Source of the DNA: Rhodospirillum rubrum ATCC 11170 | Lineage (GTDB): Bacteria > Pseudomonadota > Alphaproteobacteria > Rhodospirillales > Rhodospirillaceae | Assembly (NCBI RefSeq): GCF_000013085.1 | Contig: NC_007643.1 | Location: forward strand, 915,001 to 979,000 | Reading direction: 5' to 3' | DNA length: 64,000 nucleotides | In this document: one piece after another, positions 18,312 to 27,164 of the stretch | Position numbering within the stretch: position 1 is the stretch's first letter | Layout of the letters: each line of letters opens with the position of its first letter | Notes under the pieces: model-generated | Told to the model about the DNA's origin: nothing | Seen by the model: only the letters and a program-made list of their open reading frames with translations | Database searches by the model: none | Program-made: the position numbers and the translations under genes

Positions 18312-19411
18312 CCCTGATCGCCGATACCCTGGACAGCCCGGCGCCGCCCCGGCGGGCGCCCGATACCAGCCTGTCGGGCTGGGCGCGCTGGCGCGAGGGA
18401 TTGTTTGGCTCGCTTGGCAATACGTTGCTCACCTTGCTGGTTCTCGCCGTCCTCGCCTGGGTGGTGCCGCCTTTGGTGCGATGGGCGGTGATCGACGCGG
18501 TGTGGAGCGGACCGGCCGAGGCCTGCGCCGCGCGTTCGGGCGCCTGCTGGGCCTTCCTGGCCGAGAAGACCCGGTTCATCCTGTTTGGGCTTTATCCGGC
18601 GGCGGCCCAGGGCGCGCCGGCCCTGGCCTCGCTGCTGCTCGGCGCGCTGCTGGTGGCCAGTGGCCTGCCCCGGCTGTGGGGGCGAAACCTGCTGGTCGCC
18701 TGGATCCTGGTGCCGCTGCTTGCCGTGCTGGTGATGGCCGGGGTGTTTTCCGGTCTGCGGGTCGGCACCGATCAATGGGGCGGCCTGCCGTTGACCTTGC
18801 TGCTGACCACGGTGGCGATGGGCGGGGCCTTTCCGCTGGCGGTGGTGCTGGCCCTGGCCCGGCGCTCGCGGTTCCGGCTGTTTCGCCTAATGGCGGTCTG
18901 CGTCATCGAAGGGGTGCGCGGCGTGCCGCTGATCACCGTGTTGTATGGGGCGATTTTGCTGGTTCCCCTGATGCTGCCCGCTGGCACGGCGATCGACAAG
19001 CTGCTGCGCGCCCAGGGCGCGATCTTGCTGTTCACCGCCAGCTATCTCGCCGAGATCATCCGCGCCGGCCTCCAGGCCATCCCGCCCGGACAATACGAGG
19101 CCGCCCGCTCGCTTGGCCTGGGCTATGGCTTGACCATGCGGTTGGTGGTGCTGCCCCAGGCGCTGCGGTTGGTCATCCCCTCGATCGTCACCCTGGCGAT
19201 CGGCATCCTTCAGGATACCACCCTGGTCGCCGTCATCGGCATCCACGACCTGTTGAGCGCCTCGAAGCTGGCGGCCACCGATCCCGATTGGCTGGGCTTT
19301 TATACCGAGGGCTTCTGCCTGGTGGCGACGCTATACTTCGCGCTCTGCTTCGCCGCCTCGCGCTACAGCCTGTGGCTGGAACGCTACCTGGCAAGGGGCC
19401 AAGGGTACTGA
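18308..19411 (+). CDS. aapM: amino-acid ABC transporter permease (AapM-like)
   Basis: A 367-residue permease beginning at the ATG that overlaps the previous stop. The EAA loop is EAARSLGLGYGLTMRLVVLP, and CVIEGVRGVPLITVLYG is the conserved N-terminal part of the permease domain. In known systems an AapP ATPase gene follows; here none does, and the next gene is an antitoxin. The transporter must borrow an ATPase from elsewhere or be inactive. Confidence 0.87.
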   Translation: MTLIADTLDSPAPPRRAPDTSLSGWARWREGLFGSLGNTLLTLLVLAVLAWVVPPLVRWAVIDAVWSGPAEACAARSGACWAFLAEKTRFILFGLYPAAAQGAPALASLLLGALLVASGLPRLWGRNLLVAWILVPLLAVLVMAGVFSGLRVGTDQWGGLPLTLLLTTVAMGGAFPLAVVLALARRSRFRLFRLMAVCVIEGVRGVPLITVLYGAILLVPLMLPAGTAIDKLLRAQGAILLFTASYLAEIIRAGLQAIPPGQYEAARSLGLGYGLTMRLVVLPQALRLVIPSIVTLAIGILQDTTLVAVIGIHDLLSASKLAATDPDWLGFYTEGFCLVATLYFALCFAASRYSLWLERYLARGQGY

Positions 19412-19548
19412 GCGGCGGCGGGCATTGGTTTCACGAATTATCCACCGTGAAACGATCTGGTAATCTTGCTTTCGGGAGAGAATGGCCCAAGTGCCAGAAG
19501 ATCGGGTTCTACCGCAGGATCGAGCGGGTCGGCCGGAAGGGAATCGCA

Positions 19549-19887
19549 ATGAGCACCGCCGTTTCTCGCATTCTTGATGACCTTCGCTCACGGGGTGGTC
19601 TTCAGGGCAGGGACATCGCCAATATCGTTGATGTCTCGACCGCGACGGTCTCGCGTTGGTCCCATGGCAAAGGCTCTCCCACGATACGAACCCAGACGGT
19701 GATCGCCGATCTCCGCTATGTCGTCGAGCGATTGTCGGACTTCTACACGGCCGATGAAACGCGGTTGTGGTTACATTCCCACCATCCCCTTTTGAACGGC
19801 GAGCGGGCGATCGATCTGATCAACGGCGATCGCACCGAAGACGTGCTCGCGGTGATCGAGCGCCTCGACGCCGGATCTTACATCTGA
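19549..19887 (+). CDS. Xre/MbcA/ParS-type antitoxin (DUF2384) of a RES pair
   Basis: A 112-residue protein with a helix-turn-helix (GRDIANIVDVSTATVSRWSH) followed by the DUF2384 region (ADETRLWLHSHHPLLNGERA, then TEDVLAVIERLDAGSY). This is the usual antitoxin that binds and neutralises a RES-domain toxin and represses its own promoter. The toxin gene starts eight bases after its stop. The ATG was chosen at the start of the homologous region, with GGAAGGG upstream. Confidence 0.85.
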   Translation: MSTAVSRILDDLRSRGGLQGRDIANIVDVSTATVSRWSHGKGSPTIRTQTVIADLRYVVERLSDFYTADETRLWLHSHHPLLNGERAIDLINGDRTEDVLAVIERLDAGSYI

Positions 19888-19894
19888 CCTCGTA

Positions 19895-20452
19895 ATGGCC
19901 GATCGGCGCGCCCGTGACATTGACCTTCTCGACGCCGTGGGGGCCCACATCGGCGTCGCGTTCGAGGGGGAGGTCTGGCGTATCGCGCGTGCCGGGCGCA
20001 GCGTCCTTGAAGGGGCGTCCTCCAAGGCGAGGTGGGACCCGGGCACCTTTGATGTGCTCTATACCTCGCTGGAGCGCGAAGGGGCCTTGGCGGAGGTTCA
20101 TTTTCATTTAAGCCGCCAGCCTGTTTTTCCTTCAAAGCTTCACTCCGTCTTACATCGTCTCTCGGTGAAAACCCGGAGAACCCTGAATTTGGCGGATTTG
20201 TCCATGGTGGCGACTTTGGGGATTCCCCCCGAGCACTATGGCGCGTTGCGCTATGAGCGCAGCCAGGATATCGCCGATGCGGCCTTCTTCCTTGGCTTCG
20301 ACGCCATCTTGGCCCCGAGCGCGAGATGGGGCTGCCAAAACTTGATTCTGTTCATGGATCGCGTCGCTCCCGAGGCTCTTGCCGTTCTCGAGTCCGAACC
20401 GGTGGACTGGGAAAGCTGGCGATCGGCGCGTCGGGAAAAACGCCGAGAATAG
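19895..20452 (+). CDS. RES-domain toxin 1
   Basis: A 185-residue RES protein. VWRIAR, the ARWD block, VLYTSLEREGALAE and a late Ser/Asn patch supply the Arg, Tyr and Glu residues that line the NAD+ pocket in this family. RES toxins degrade NAD+ (phosphorolysis) and stop growth until neutralised. The gene follows its antitoxin. The pair sits inside the sulfur island, between transporter and sulfhydrylase genes, so it may stabilise the region. Confidence 0.82.
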   Translation: MADRRARDIDLLDAVGAHIGVAFEGEVWRIARAGRSVLEGASSKARWDPGTFDVLYTSLEREGALAEVHFHLSRQPVFPSKLHSVLHRLSVKTRRTLNLADLSMVATLGIPPEHYGALRYERSQDIADAAFFLGFDAILAPSARWGCQNLILFMDRVAPEALAVLESEPVDWESWRSARREKRRE

Positions 20453-20553
20453 GGTTTGCATGGGGGTGTTGATCGCCCCACGCCCTATCGGGAGTCGCGT
20501 CGTCCGCCGCGGATTGGCTGGTTTAGAGTTTCTTGCGCCAGGGTTAAGAATAA

Positions 20554-20571
20554 ACACAAATTCTAACTGTA
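20554..20571 (+). promoter_or_regulatory. candidate regulator site upstream of sulfhydrylase 2
   Basis: ACACAAATTCTAACTGTA differs by one base in its first 12 from ACAAAAATTCTA found upstream of the first sulfhydrylase and the amino-acid-binding protein gene. It lies about 80 bases before the start codon in A+T-rich DNA, where an activator would bind. Confidence 0.35.
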
Positions 20572-20650
20572 GTATTTGATCTTATCATCAGCCGTCTCGT
20601 GTTAATTGTTGGGTCAAGCAATCGGGCGTTCCGATTCCCCATAGCGACGG

Positions 20651-21979
20651 ATGATCGACATGACCGCTCAGTCCACTATCCGGCCTTTGACCGGCCTCAA
20701 GAATCCCGAAACCCTGGCGTTGCACGGGGGCACCTATCGGGCTGATCCGACCACCGGGTCGGTGGCCGTGCCGATCTATCAAACCACGTCCTATCAGTTC
20801 GAAAACACCGGGCAGGCGGCGCGGCTTTTCGCCTTGCAGGAATTGGGCAATATCTATAGCCGGCTGACCAATCCGACCACCGACGCCTTTGAACAGCGCA
20901 TCGCCGCCATCGAAGGCGGGGTGGCGGCCCTGGCGGTTTCCTCGGGGCAGGCGGCTTCGACCTTCGCCGTGCTCAACCTCGCCCAGGCCGGCGACAACAT
21001 CGTCTCCTCGACCGATCTCTACGGCGGCACCTGGGCGCTGTTTGCCAGCACCTTCAAGCAGTTCGGCATCGAGGTCCGCTTCGTCGATCCGACCGATCCC
21101 GAGAATTTCCGCAAGGCGACCGACGAGCGCACCCGGGCCTATTACGCCGAGACCCTGCCCAACCCCAAGCTCAATGTCTTCCCGATCCGCGAGGTCGCCG
21201 ATATCGGCCGCTCGCTGGGCGTGCCGCTGATCGTTGATAACACGGCCGCGCCGCTGATCGCCCGGCCCTTCGACCATGGCGCGGCGGTGGTTGTTTATTC
21301 GACGACCAAATACATCGGCGGCCATGGCACCACCATCGGCGGCGTCATCATCGATAGCGGCACCTTCCCCTGGGAGGATTTCCCCGACCGCTTCCCGACC
21401 CTGACCGAGCCCGATGAAAGCTATCACGGCGCGGTATGGACCGAGGCGACCAAGCCGCTGGGGCCGGTGGCCTATATCATCCGCGCCCGGGTCAAGCTGC
21501 TGCGCGACGTGGGCGCGGCGATCTCGCCGCTGGCGGTCTTTCAGTTGATCCAGGGTCTGGAAACCCTGCCGCTGCGCATCCGCCAGCACAACGAGAACGC
21601 CCTGAAGGTGGCGACCTTCCTCAAGGATCATCCCAAGATCGCCCGGGTCATCTATCCCGGCCTGCAGACCGGCGAGCTTCGCCGTCGGGCCGACGCCTAT
21701 CTGACCGGCGGCTACGGCGGTTTGGTCGGCTTTGAACTCCATGGCGGGGCCGAGGCCGGGCGGGCCTTCATCGAAAGCCTGCGCCTGTTCTACCACGTCG
21801 CCAATATCGGCGATGCCCGCTCGCTGGCCATCCACCCGGCGACCACCACCCATTCCCAGTTGTCCGAGGAGGATCAACTGCTGACCGGGGTCACCCCGGG
21901 CTATGTGCGGCTGTCGATCGGCATCGAACATCCCGCCGACATCATCGAAGACCTGTCCCAGGCCCTCGACAAGGCCTGA
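20651..21979 (+). CDS. O-acetylhomoserine sulfhydrylase 2
   Basis: A 442-residue PLP enzyme of the same type as the copy at 9.9-11.2 kb, with PLP lysine Lys220 in YSTTKYIGGHGTT and the same SGQAAS and DLYGGTW blocks. The reaction is replacement of the acetyl group of O-acetylhomoserine by sulfide or methanethiol. The start is uncertain between ATG 20651 and ATG 20660. It stands alone, followed by a strong terminator and then the LysR regulator on the same strand. Confidence 0.88.
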   Translation: MIDMTAQSTIRPLTGLKNPETLALHGGTYRADPTTGSVAVPIYQTTSYQFENTGQAARLFALQELGNIYSRLTNPTTDAFEQRIAAIEGGVAALAVSSGQAASTFAVLNLAQAGDNIVSSTDLYGGTWALFASTFKQFGIEVRFVDPTDPENFRKATDERTRAYYAETLPNPKLNVFPIREVADIGRSLGVPLIVDNTAAPLIARPFDHGAAVVVYSTTKYIGGHGTTIGGVIIDSGTFPWEDFPDRFPTLTEPDESYHGAVWTEATKPLGPVAYIIRARVKLLRDVGAAISPLAVFQLIQGLETLPLRIRQHNENALKVATFLKDHPKIARVIYPGLQTGELRRRADAYLTGGYGGLVGFELHGGAEAGRAFIESLRLFYHVANIGDARSLAIHPATTTHSQLSEEDQLLTGVTPGYVRLSIGIEHPADIIEDLSQALDKA

Positions 21980-22146
21980 GCTCGCGCGGCGTTCGGGGGG
22001 GAGCGGGGGCGGGCGGCCCTTGCTTTCCCCGGCGCCGGCCGGTTCGCCGCTCTTTTGGCACGAATTCATAAAGTTTGATCTAATTGTCACGGAATGGGGC
22101 CTTAAAAACCCCGACGGTTTTCCCATATCCGCCTCCGTAAACTCAC

Positions 22147-22188
22147 TGCCCGATCCGGACCCCATGTCGGATCGGGCAGCCTTTTTTT
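22147..22188 (+). terminator. intrinsic terminator after sulfhydrylase 2
   Basis: Perfect stem TGCCCGATCCG / CGGATCGGGCA (22147-22178) followed by GCCTTTTTTT. It lies about 170 bases after the sulfhydrylase stop and separates it from the LysR gene. Confidence 0.8.
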
Positions 22189-22313
22189 GGGGCGATGGCC
22201 AAGAGCGATTATAGAGGGGGGATACCCGCAAGGGTTTTTGTATACTAAATCTGTAGATATTGTTATTTTTAAGGGAGAGCGAAAGGCCTTCATCCTGGGC
22301 CGAGGGGAGACGA

Positions 22314-23249
22314 ATGATGCCGCGCGACGATACTCTGCCGACCATCCGGCGCCGTCTGCCGCCACTGACCGCCTTGCGCACCTTCGAGGCGGTCGCCCGT
22401 CACCTGAGCGTGACCAATGCCGCCGACGAATTATCGGTGACGCCGGCGGCGGTCAGCCAGCAGATCCGCCAGCTTGAAGATACGCTGGGAACCGCCCTGC
22501 TGCGCCGCCATGGCCGGTCGCTGGCGTTGACCGATGCCGGGCGCGCTTTGCAGCCGGGCTTGAGCGAGGCTTTCGATCGGCTGGTGCAGGCGATCACCGA
22601 GATGCGGCCGGCCGCCGATGCCCGGCCGGTGGTGCGGGTGGCGGTCACGCCGTCCTTTGCCGAGAAATGGCTGGTGCCGCGCCTGGGTCTGTTCATCCGC
22701 GCCAATGAAGGGATCGACGTTCATGTCATGGCCGGCATGGAGCTGATGGATTTCGCCCGCGAGCCGGTCGATCTGGCGGTGCGCTTCGGCGCCGGGCGCT
22801 ATCCCGGTCTGACTGTGGAACTGCTGCGCGAGGAGGAAGTCTTTCCCGTCTGCGCCCCGGCGCTGTTAAGCGGCGCCCAGCCGATCCGCAAGGTCGTCGA
22901 TCTGCGCCACCATGTGCTGATCCATGACGACAATCCGGCCGAACGCGATGTCTGCCCGGATTGGACGATGTGGCTGACGGCGGCGGGATTTGCCGATCTG
23001 CCGGCGGCCAATGGCCCGCGCTTCAACCAGTCGTCGATGGTCCTCGAAGCCGCGGCCCAGGGCCTGGGCGTCGCCCTGGCCAAGGGGTTCCTGGCGCGCG
23101 CCGATCTGGAAAGCGGCCGCCTCGCCCGACCTTTCGCCGAAAACCACGCGCTGCGCTTCGCCTATTGGGTGGTCTCCACCCCCCAGGCCCTGGTGCGCCC
23201 CGAGGTCCGGCTGTTCCGCGACTGGCTGCTCGGCGAAGCCGCCGAATGA
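22314..23249 (+). CDS. salR: LysR-family regulator, probable sulfur-salvage activator
   Basis: A 311-residue GcvA-like LysR protein. The winged helix is LRTFEAVARHLSVTNAADEL with recognition part TPAAVSQQIRQLEDTLG, and the effector domain follows from about residue 90 (VRVAVTPSFAEKWLVPRL). The ATG behind CGAGGGGAG was chosen; a second ATG follows at once. It sits beside the second sulfhydrylase gene inside the sulfur island. I recall an activator of the mar operon, SalR, encoded at this position in R. rubrum, so the symbol is given from recall and gene order, not from a search. Confidence 0.75.
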   Translation: MMPRDDTLPTIRRRLPPLTALRTFEAVARHLSVTNAADELSVTPAAVSQQIRQLEDTLGTALLRRHGRSLALTDAGRALQPGLSEAFDRLVQAITEMRPAADARPVVRVAVTPSFAEKWLVPRLGLFIRANEGIDVHVMAGMELMDFAREPVDLAVRFGAGRYPGLTVELLREEEVFPVCAPALLSGAQPIRKVVDLRHHVLIHDDNPAERDVCPDWTMWLTAAGFADLPAANGPRFNQSSMVLEAAAQGLGVALAKGFLARADLESGRLARPFAENHALRFAYWVVSTPQALVRPEVRLFRDWLLGEAAE

Positions 23250-23371
23250 TCCGCGCCGAGGCCTAGACCGGCGTCCTTGAAATCTGGTTCAGGCACGCCG
23301 GTCTAGGATCTTGATAGGGGAGCAAATCGTCGTCGCACTCTGGCTCAGATCGCTCGGGATTTGCCCTAACG

Positions 23372-23408
23372 AAAAGCCCCCCGGGAGGATCGGTCCCGGG
23401 GGGCTTTT
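23372..23408. terminator. bidirectional terminator between lysR and gamma-lyase genes
   Basis: Perfect inverted repeat AAAAGCCCCCCGGGA / TCCCGGGGGGCTTTT with a seven-base loop, giving T runs on both strands. It lies between two convergent genes. Confidence 0.88.
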
Positions 23409-23425
23409 GTCTTGGTCGGGGAGGC

Positions 23426-24598
23426 TCAGACGACGGCCAGCGCCTGATCGAGATCGGCGATCAGATCGCCGGCGTCTTCGATGCCGACCGACAGGCGGAC
23501 CAGGGTGTCGGTGATGCCAAGGGCCGTCCGGCGTTCGACCGGGATCGATCCGTGGCTCATGGTCACCGGATGGCCGGCTAGGCTTTCCACGCCGCCCAGG
23601 CTTTCGGCCAGGGTGAACAGTTTCAAGGCTTCCAGGAAGCGCACGGTTCCGGCCAGATCGCTCTCGAGATCCAGGGTGAGCATGCCGCCGAAGGCGCGCA
23701 TCTGCTGGCGGGCCAGTGCGTGCTGGGGGTGGCTGGCGAGGCCGGGATAAAGCACGCGGCGAACCTTGGCCCGGCCTTCCAGGGCATGGGCGACGGCCAA
23801 GCCATTGGCCGAATGGCGGTCCATGCGCAGGGCCAGGGTCTTCAGGCCGCGCAGGGCCAGGAAGGCGGCGAAGGGATCGAGCACGGCGCCGGTGGCGTTT
23901 TGCAGGAAGCCCAACTGGCTGGCGAGATCGGGATCCTTGACCACCACCACCCCGGCGATCACGTCGGAATGACCGTTCAGGTATTTGGTCGCCGAATGGA
24001 CGACGATATCGATGCCAAGATCAAGGGGGCGCTGGATCCACGGCGTGGCGAAGGTCGAATCGACCACCGTGCGCAGGCCATGCTCCTTGGCCAAGGCGGC
24101 CAAAGCCGCGAGGTCGGCGATCTTGAGCAGCGGATTGCTTGGCGTTTCGATCCAGATCAGCTTGGTCTGCGGGGTGATCGCCTGGGCCACGGCGCCAAGG
24201 TCGCTGGGATCGACATAGCTGACCGTCAAGCCGGCCGAGCGCGCCCGCACCTTTTCAAACAATCGCCAGGATCCGCCGTACAGGTCGTCGCCGGCGATGA
24301 TATGGGCGCCGTGGTCGAGCAGATCGAGAATGGTCGCCTCGGCGGCGAGGCCGGAGGCGAAGGCATAGCCGTTGGTGCCGCCTTCCAATTCGGCGACGGC
24401 GCGTTCAAAGGCGGCGCGGGTCGGATTGCCCGAGCGAGCGTATTCCCACCCCGTATGCTTGCCCGGCGAGGATTGGGCGAAGGTTGAGGTGGCGTAGATC
24501 GGCGTCATGACCGCGCCGGTGGTCGCATCGGCGCCATGGCCGGCGTGGACGGCCCAGGTGGCGAAGCCCTTGGTGGTGGTGATGATGGACGCGCTCAT
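23426..24598 (-). CDS. cystathionine gamma-lyase/synthase-type PLP enzyme
   Basis: A 390-residue Cys/Met-metabolism PLP enzyme. Lys205 in HSATKYLNGHSD is the Schiff-base lysine, and YARSGNPTR and DDLYGGSWRLF are conserved cofactor contacts. It is encoded directly behind a cystathionine beta-synthase with ATGA overlap, so gamma-lyase activity (cystathionine to cysteine) is more likely than gamma-synthase. Together they would make a reverse-transsulfuration route from homocysteine to cysteine. Confidence 0.86.
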   Translation of the reverse strand: MSASIITTTKGFATWAVHAGHGADATTGAVMTPIYATSTFAQSSPGKHTGWEYARSGNPTRAAFERAVAELEGGTNGYAFASGLAAEATILDLLDHGAHIIAGDDLYGGSWRLFEKVRARSAGLTVSYVDPSDLGAVAQAITPQTKLIWIETPSNPLLKIADLAALAALAKEHGLRTVVDSTFATPWIQRPLDLGIDIVVHSATKYLNGHSDVIAGVVVVKDPDLASQLGFLQNATGAVLDPFAAFLALRGLKTLALRMDRHSANGLAVAHALEGRAKVRRVLYPGLASHPQHALARQQMRAFGGMLTLDLESDLAGTVRFLEALKLFTLAESLGGVESLAGHPVTMSHGSIPVERRTALGITDTLVRLSVGIEDAGDLIADLDQALAVV

Positions 24599-25959
24599 GC
24601 GGCTTTGCCCCTTAGATGGTTCAGGAAATCGATGCGGGTGATCAGCCCGAGGAAACCGCTGTCATCGACAACGATGGCGACGCGTCCGCGATCGAACAGC
24701 CCGACAAGGTGGTCGGCGTCGGCGTCGGGACCAACGGTTTCCAAATCGGTCGACATCGCCGCGCTGACGGCGACGTCGAACAGCCCGCCGCGCTCGCGCA
24801 GGCTGAGCAAAACGTCCGATTCGTCGATCAACCCGACGCAGCGGGTCCCGTCGAGAACGGGCAATTGGGAAACGTCGTAAAGCTTCATGCGCTGATAGGC
24901 GATGGCCAGGGTATCGCCGGGGGCGACGGAGACCACCGCGCCCTCGTCCTGGCGCCGCGCGATCAAGTCGCGCAGATCGCCAAAGCGCGGACGGTTGGAC
25001 AGACCCTGATCGGCCATCCAGAAATCATTATACATCTTTGATAGGTATTTATTGCCACTGTCGCAGACGAAGCTGACCACCCGCTTCGGGCTGGTCTGTT
25101 CGCGGCAATAGCGCAAGGCCGCGGCCAGCAAGGTGCCCGAGGACGAGCCGATCAGCAGCCCTTCCTGGCGCAGCACGCCGCGCGCCGTGGCGAAGCTTTC
25201 GCCGTCGGGAATGGTATAGGCGTGGGTCACCCGCGACAGATCCGAGACCGGCGGCACGAAATCCTCGCCGATGCCTTCGACCAGCCAGGATCCCGCCGCG
25301 CCGATCCGCCCCGATGTCACGTAATCGGCCAGGATCGAGCCCTTGGGATCGGCCAGAACGATATCGGTCTGCGGCGAGACACGGGCGAAAAACCGCGACA
25401 ACCCGGTCAGGGTGCCGCCCGATCCGACGCCGGCGACCACGGCGTCGACCCGGCCGTCCATCTGCTCCCAGATCTCGGGGCCGGTGCCGGTTTCATGGGC
25501 GATCGGATTGTCGGGATTGTTGAACTGATCGGTGAAGAAGGCCCCGGTCTCGTCGGCGATGCGCTGGGCCAGATCCTGGTAATAGGCCGGATGGCCCTTG
25601 CCGATATCCGAGCGCGTCAGCACCACCTCGGCCCCCATCGCCCGCACATGGGCGATCTTTTCCCGGCTCATCTTATCGGGGATGACCAGGGTCAAATGGT
25701 AGCCGCGGCGCGCCGCCACCAGGGCCAGGGCAAGGCCGGTGTTGCCCGCCGTCGCCTCGACGATCCTGCCCTTGGGCTTCAACCGGCCATCGCGTTCGGC
25801 GGCATCGATCATCGACACGGCGATGCGGTCTTTGATCGAACCCGAGGGGTTCTGGCTTTCAAGCTTCACAAACAGCGAACAGGGCCCGGTATCGAGGTGA
25901 TCGAGGCGGACGATCGGCGTGTGACCGATCTGGGCGAGGAGATCGACGGGGGCTGTCAT
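24595..25959 (-). CDS. cystathionine beta-synthase with CBS-domain pair
   Basis: A 454-residue protein. The N-terminal PLP domain (residues 1 to about 320) has Lys43 in NPSGSIKDR and the glycine-rich EATAGNTG and GVGSGGTLTGL loops of the OAS sulfhydrylase/CBS fold. Two CBS motifs follow (about 330-454, from VVSVAPGDTLAIAYQ to ITRIDFLNHL), the region that binds S-adenosylmethionine or adenylates in related enzymes. It condenses serine and homocysteine to cystathionine and is the first gene of a two-gene operon with the gamma-lyase. Confidence 0.88.
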   Translation of the reverse strand: MTAPVDLLAQIGHTPIVRLDHLDTGPCSLFVKLESQNPSGSIKDRIAVSMIDAAERDGRLKPKGRIVEATAGNTGLALALVAARRGYHLTLVIPDKMSREKIAHVRAMGAEVVLTRSDIGKGHPAYYQDLAQRIADETGAFFTDQFNNPDNPIAHETGTGPEIWEQMDGRVDAVVAGVGSGGTLTGLSRFFARVSPQTDIVLADPKGSILADYVTSGRIGAAGSWLVEGIGEDFVPPVSDLSRVTHAYTIPDGESFATARGVLRQEGLLIGSSSGTLLAAALRYCREQTSPKRVVSFVCDSGNKYLSKMYNDFWMADQGLSNRPRFGDLRDLIARRQDEGAVVSVAPGDTLAIAYQRMKLYDVSQLPVLDGTRCVGLIDESDVLLSLRERGGLFDVAVSAAMSTDLETVGPDADADHLVGLFDRGRVAIVVDDSGFLGLITRIDFLNHLRGKAA

Positions 25960-26108
25960 TTATAACTCCATAAAATCTATCAACTAAAAGGTAATGCCCC
26001 TTGACCGCGGCCGTCAAGGCTCAATAGTCTTAAATCCGCGCCTTGAGGGATGGACGGTGGTCCAACGCCCCTTTCGGTTGTCTGTTCCGGCTTGCAGGAG
26101 GACCGCCC
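25960..26108. promoter_or_regulatory. divergent promoter region cbs / metN
   Basis: A short A+T-rich stretch (25955-25995) lies next to the beta-synthase start, then G+C-rich sequence leads into metN. It must hold the promoters of the transsulfuration operon (minus) and of the MetNI transporter (plus). No clear operator was recognised. Confidence 0.35.
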
Positions 26109-27164
26109 GTGATCGTTACCGAAGCTTTGACCAAGGCGTTTTCCGGCCCCTTTGGCGCGATCGAGGTTCTGCGCGGCATCGATCTTGAGATCGCCAAAAG
26201 CGAGGTGTTCGGCGTCATCGGCCGTTCGGGGGCGGGCAAAAGCACCTTGGTGCGCTGTCTCAATCTGCTCGAACGGCCAACCGGCGGCCGGGTGTGGGTG
26301 GGCGGACGCGAATTGACCAGCTTTGACGAGCGGTCCCTGCGTCAGGCCCGGCGCGACATCGGCATGATCTTCCAGCATTTCAATGTGCTGTCGTCGCGCA
26401 CGGCGGCCGACAACATCGCCTTGCCGCTGGAACTGGTCGGCCTACCCGGGCCGGTGATCCGGCGAAGGGTCGCCGAACTGCTTGATCTGGTCGGGTTGAC
26501 CGACAAGGGCGAGGCCTATCCGGCCGAACTGTCGGGGGGTCAGAAGCAACGGGTGGGGATCGCCCGGGCTTTGGCCTCCAAGCCCTCGGTCCTGCTCTGC
26601 GACGAGGCGACCTCGGCGCTTGATCCCGAAACCACCAAATCGATCCTCGCCCTGCTCAAGGACATCAACCGCCGCCTTGGCCTGACCATCGTGCTGATCA
26701 CCCACGAGATGCATGTGATCAAGGATATCGCCGACCGGGTGGCGGTGCTCGACCACGGACGGGTGGTCGAACAGGGGCGGGTGTTCGATGTCTTCACCGA
26801 TCCCCAGCACGCCGTGACCCGGGCCTTCGTCCACGAGGTGCTGAACCGGGATCTGCCCGAGGTGCTGGTGCCGCGTCTGGCCACCACCCGGTTGGAGGGC
26901 GGGCCGGTGATCTGGCGGATCACCTTCACCGGGCCCTCGGCCAACGACCCTGTGGTGTCGGAGATGGTGCGGCGCTTCGGCCTCAGCTTCAACATCCTCT
27001 ATGGCCACATCGACTACATCCAAGGCCTGCCCTACGGCACGCTGGTGGTCGAAGCCGCCGGCACCGAGTCGGCCCGGCACGCCGCCCTCGCGTATCTCTC
27101 CCAGAAAAACCTGAGCGTGGAGGTTCTTGGCCATGTCGCCACACCTGATCCAGTCACTGCTTGA
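26109..27164 (+). CDS. metN: methionine ABC transporter ATPase
   Basis: A 351-residue ATPase. Walker A is GRSGAGKST (38-46), the signature is LSGGQKQRV and Walker B is VLLCDEATSALD. The C-terminal ~80 residues form the NIL domain that senses methionine and inhibits transport in MetN proteins (ITFTGPSANDPVVSEMVRRF). GTG at 26109 was chosen because it lies at the start of homology behind GGAGG. It overlaps metI by some 30 bases. Confidence 0.9.
   Translation: MIVTEALTKAFSGPFGAIEVLRGIDLEIAKSEVFGVIGRSGAGKSTLVRCLNLLERPTGGRVWVGGRELTSFDERSLRQARRDIGMIFQHFNVLSSRTAADNIALPLELVGLPGPVIRRRVAELLDLVGLTDKGEAYPAELSGGQKQRVGIARALASKPSVLLCDEATSALDPETTKSILALLKDINRRLGLTIVLITHEMHVIKDIADRVAVLDHGRVVEQGRVFDVFTDPQHAVTRAFVHEVLNRDLPEVLVPRLATTRLEGGPVIWRITFTGPSANDPVVSEMVRRFGLSFNILYGHIDYIQGLPYGTLVVEAAGTESARHAALAYLSQKNLSVEVLGHVATPDPVTA

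Noticed and set aside
20588-22381. Minus-strand 597-residue open frame
   Set aside because: Shadow of the second sulfhydrylase gene, again with biased composition.
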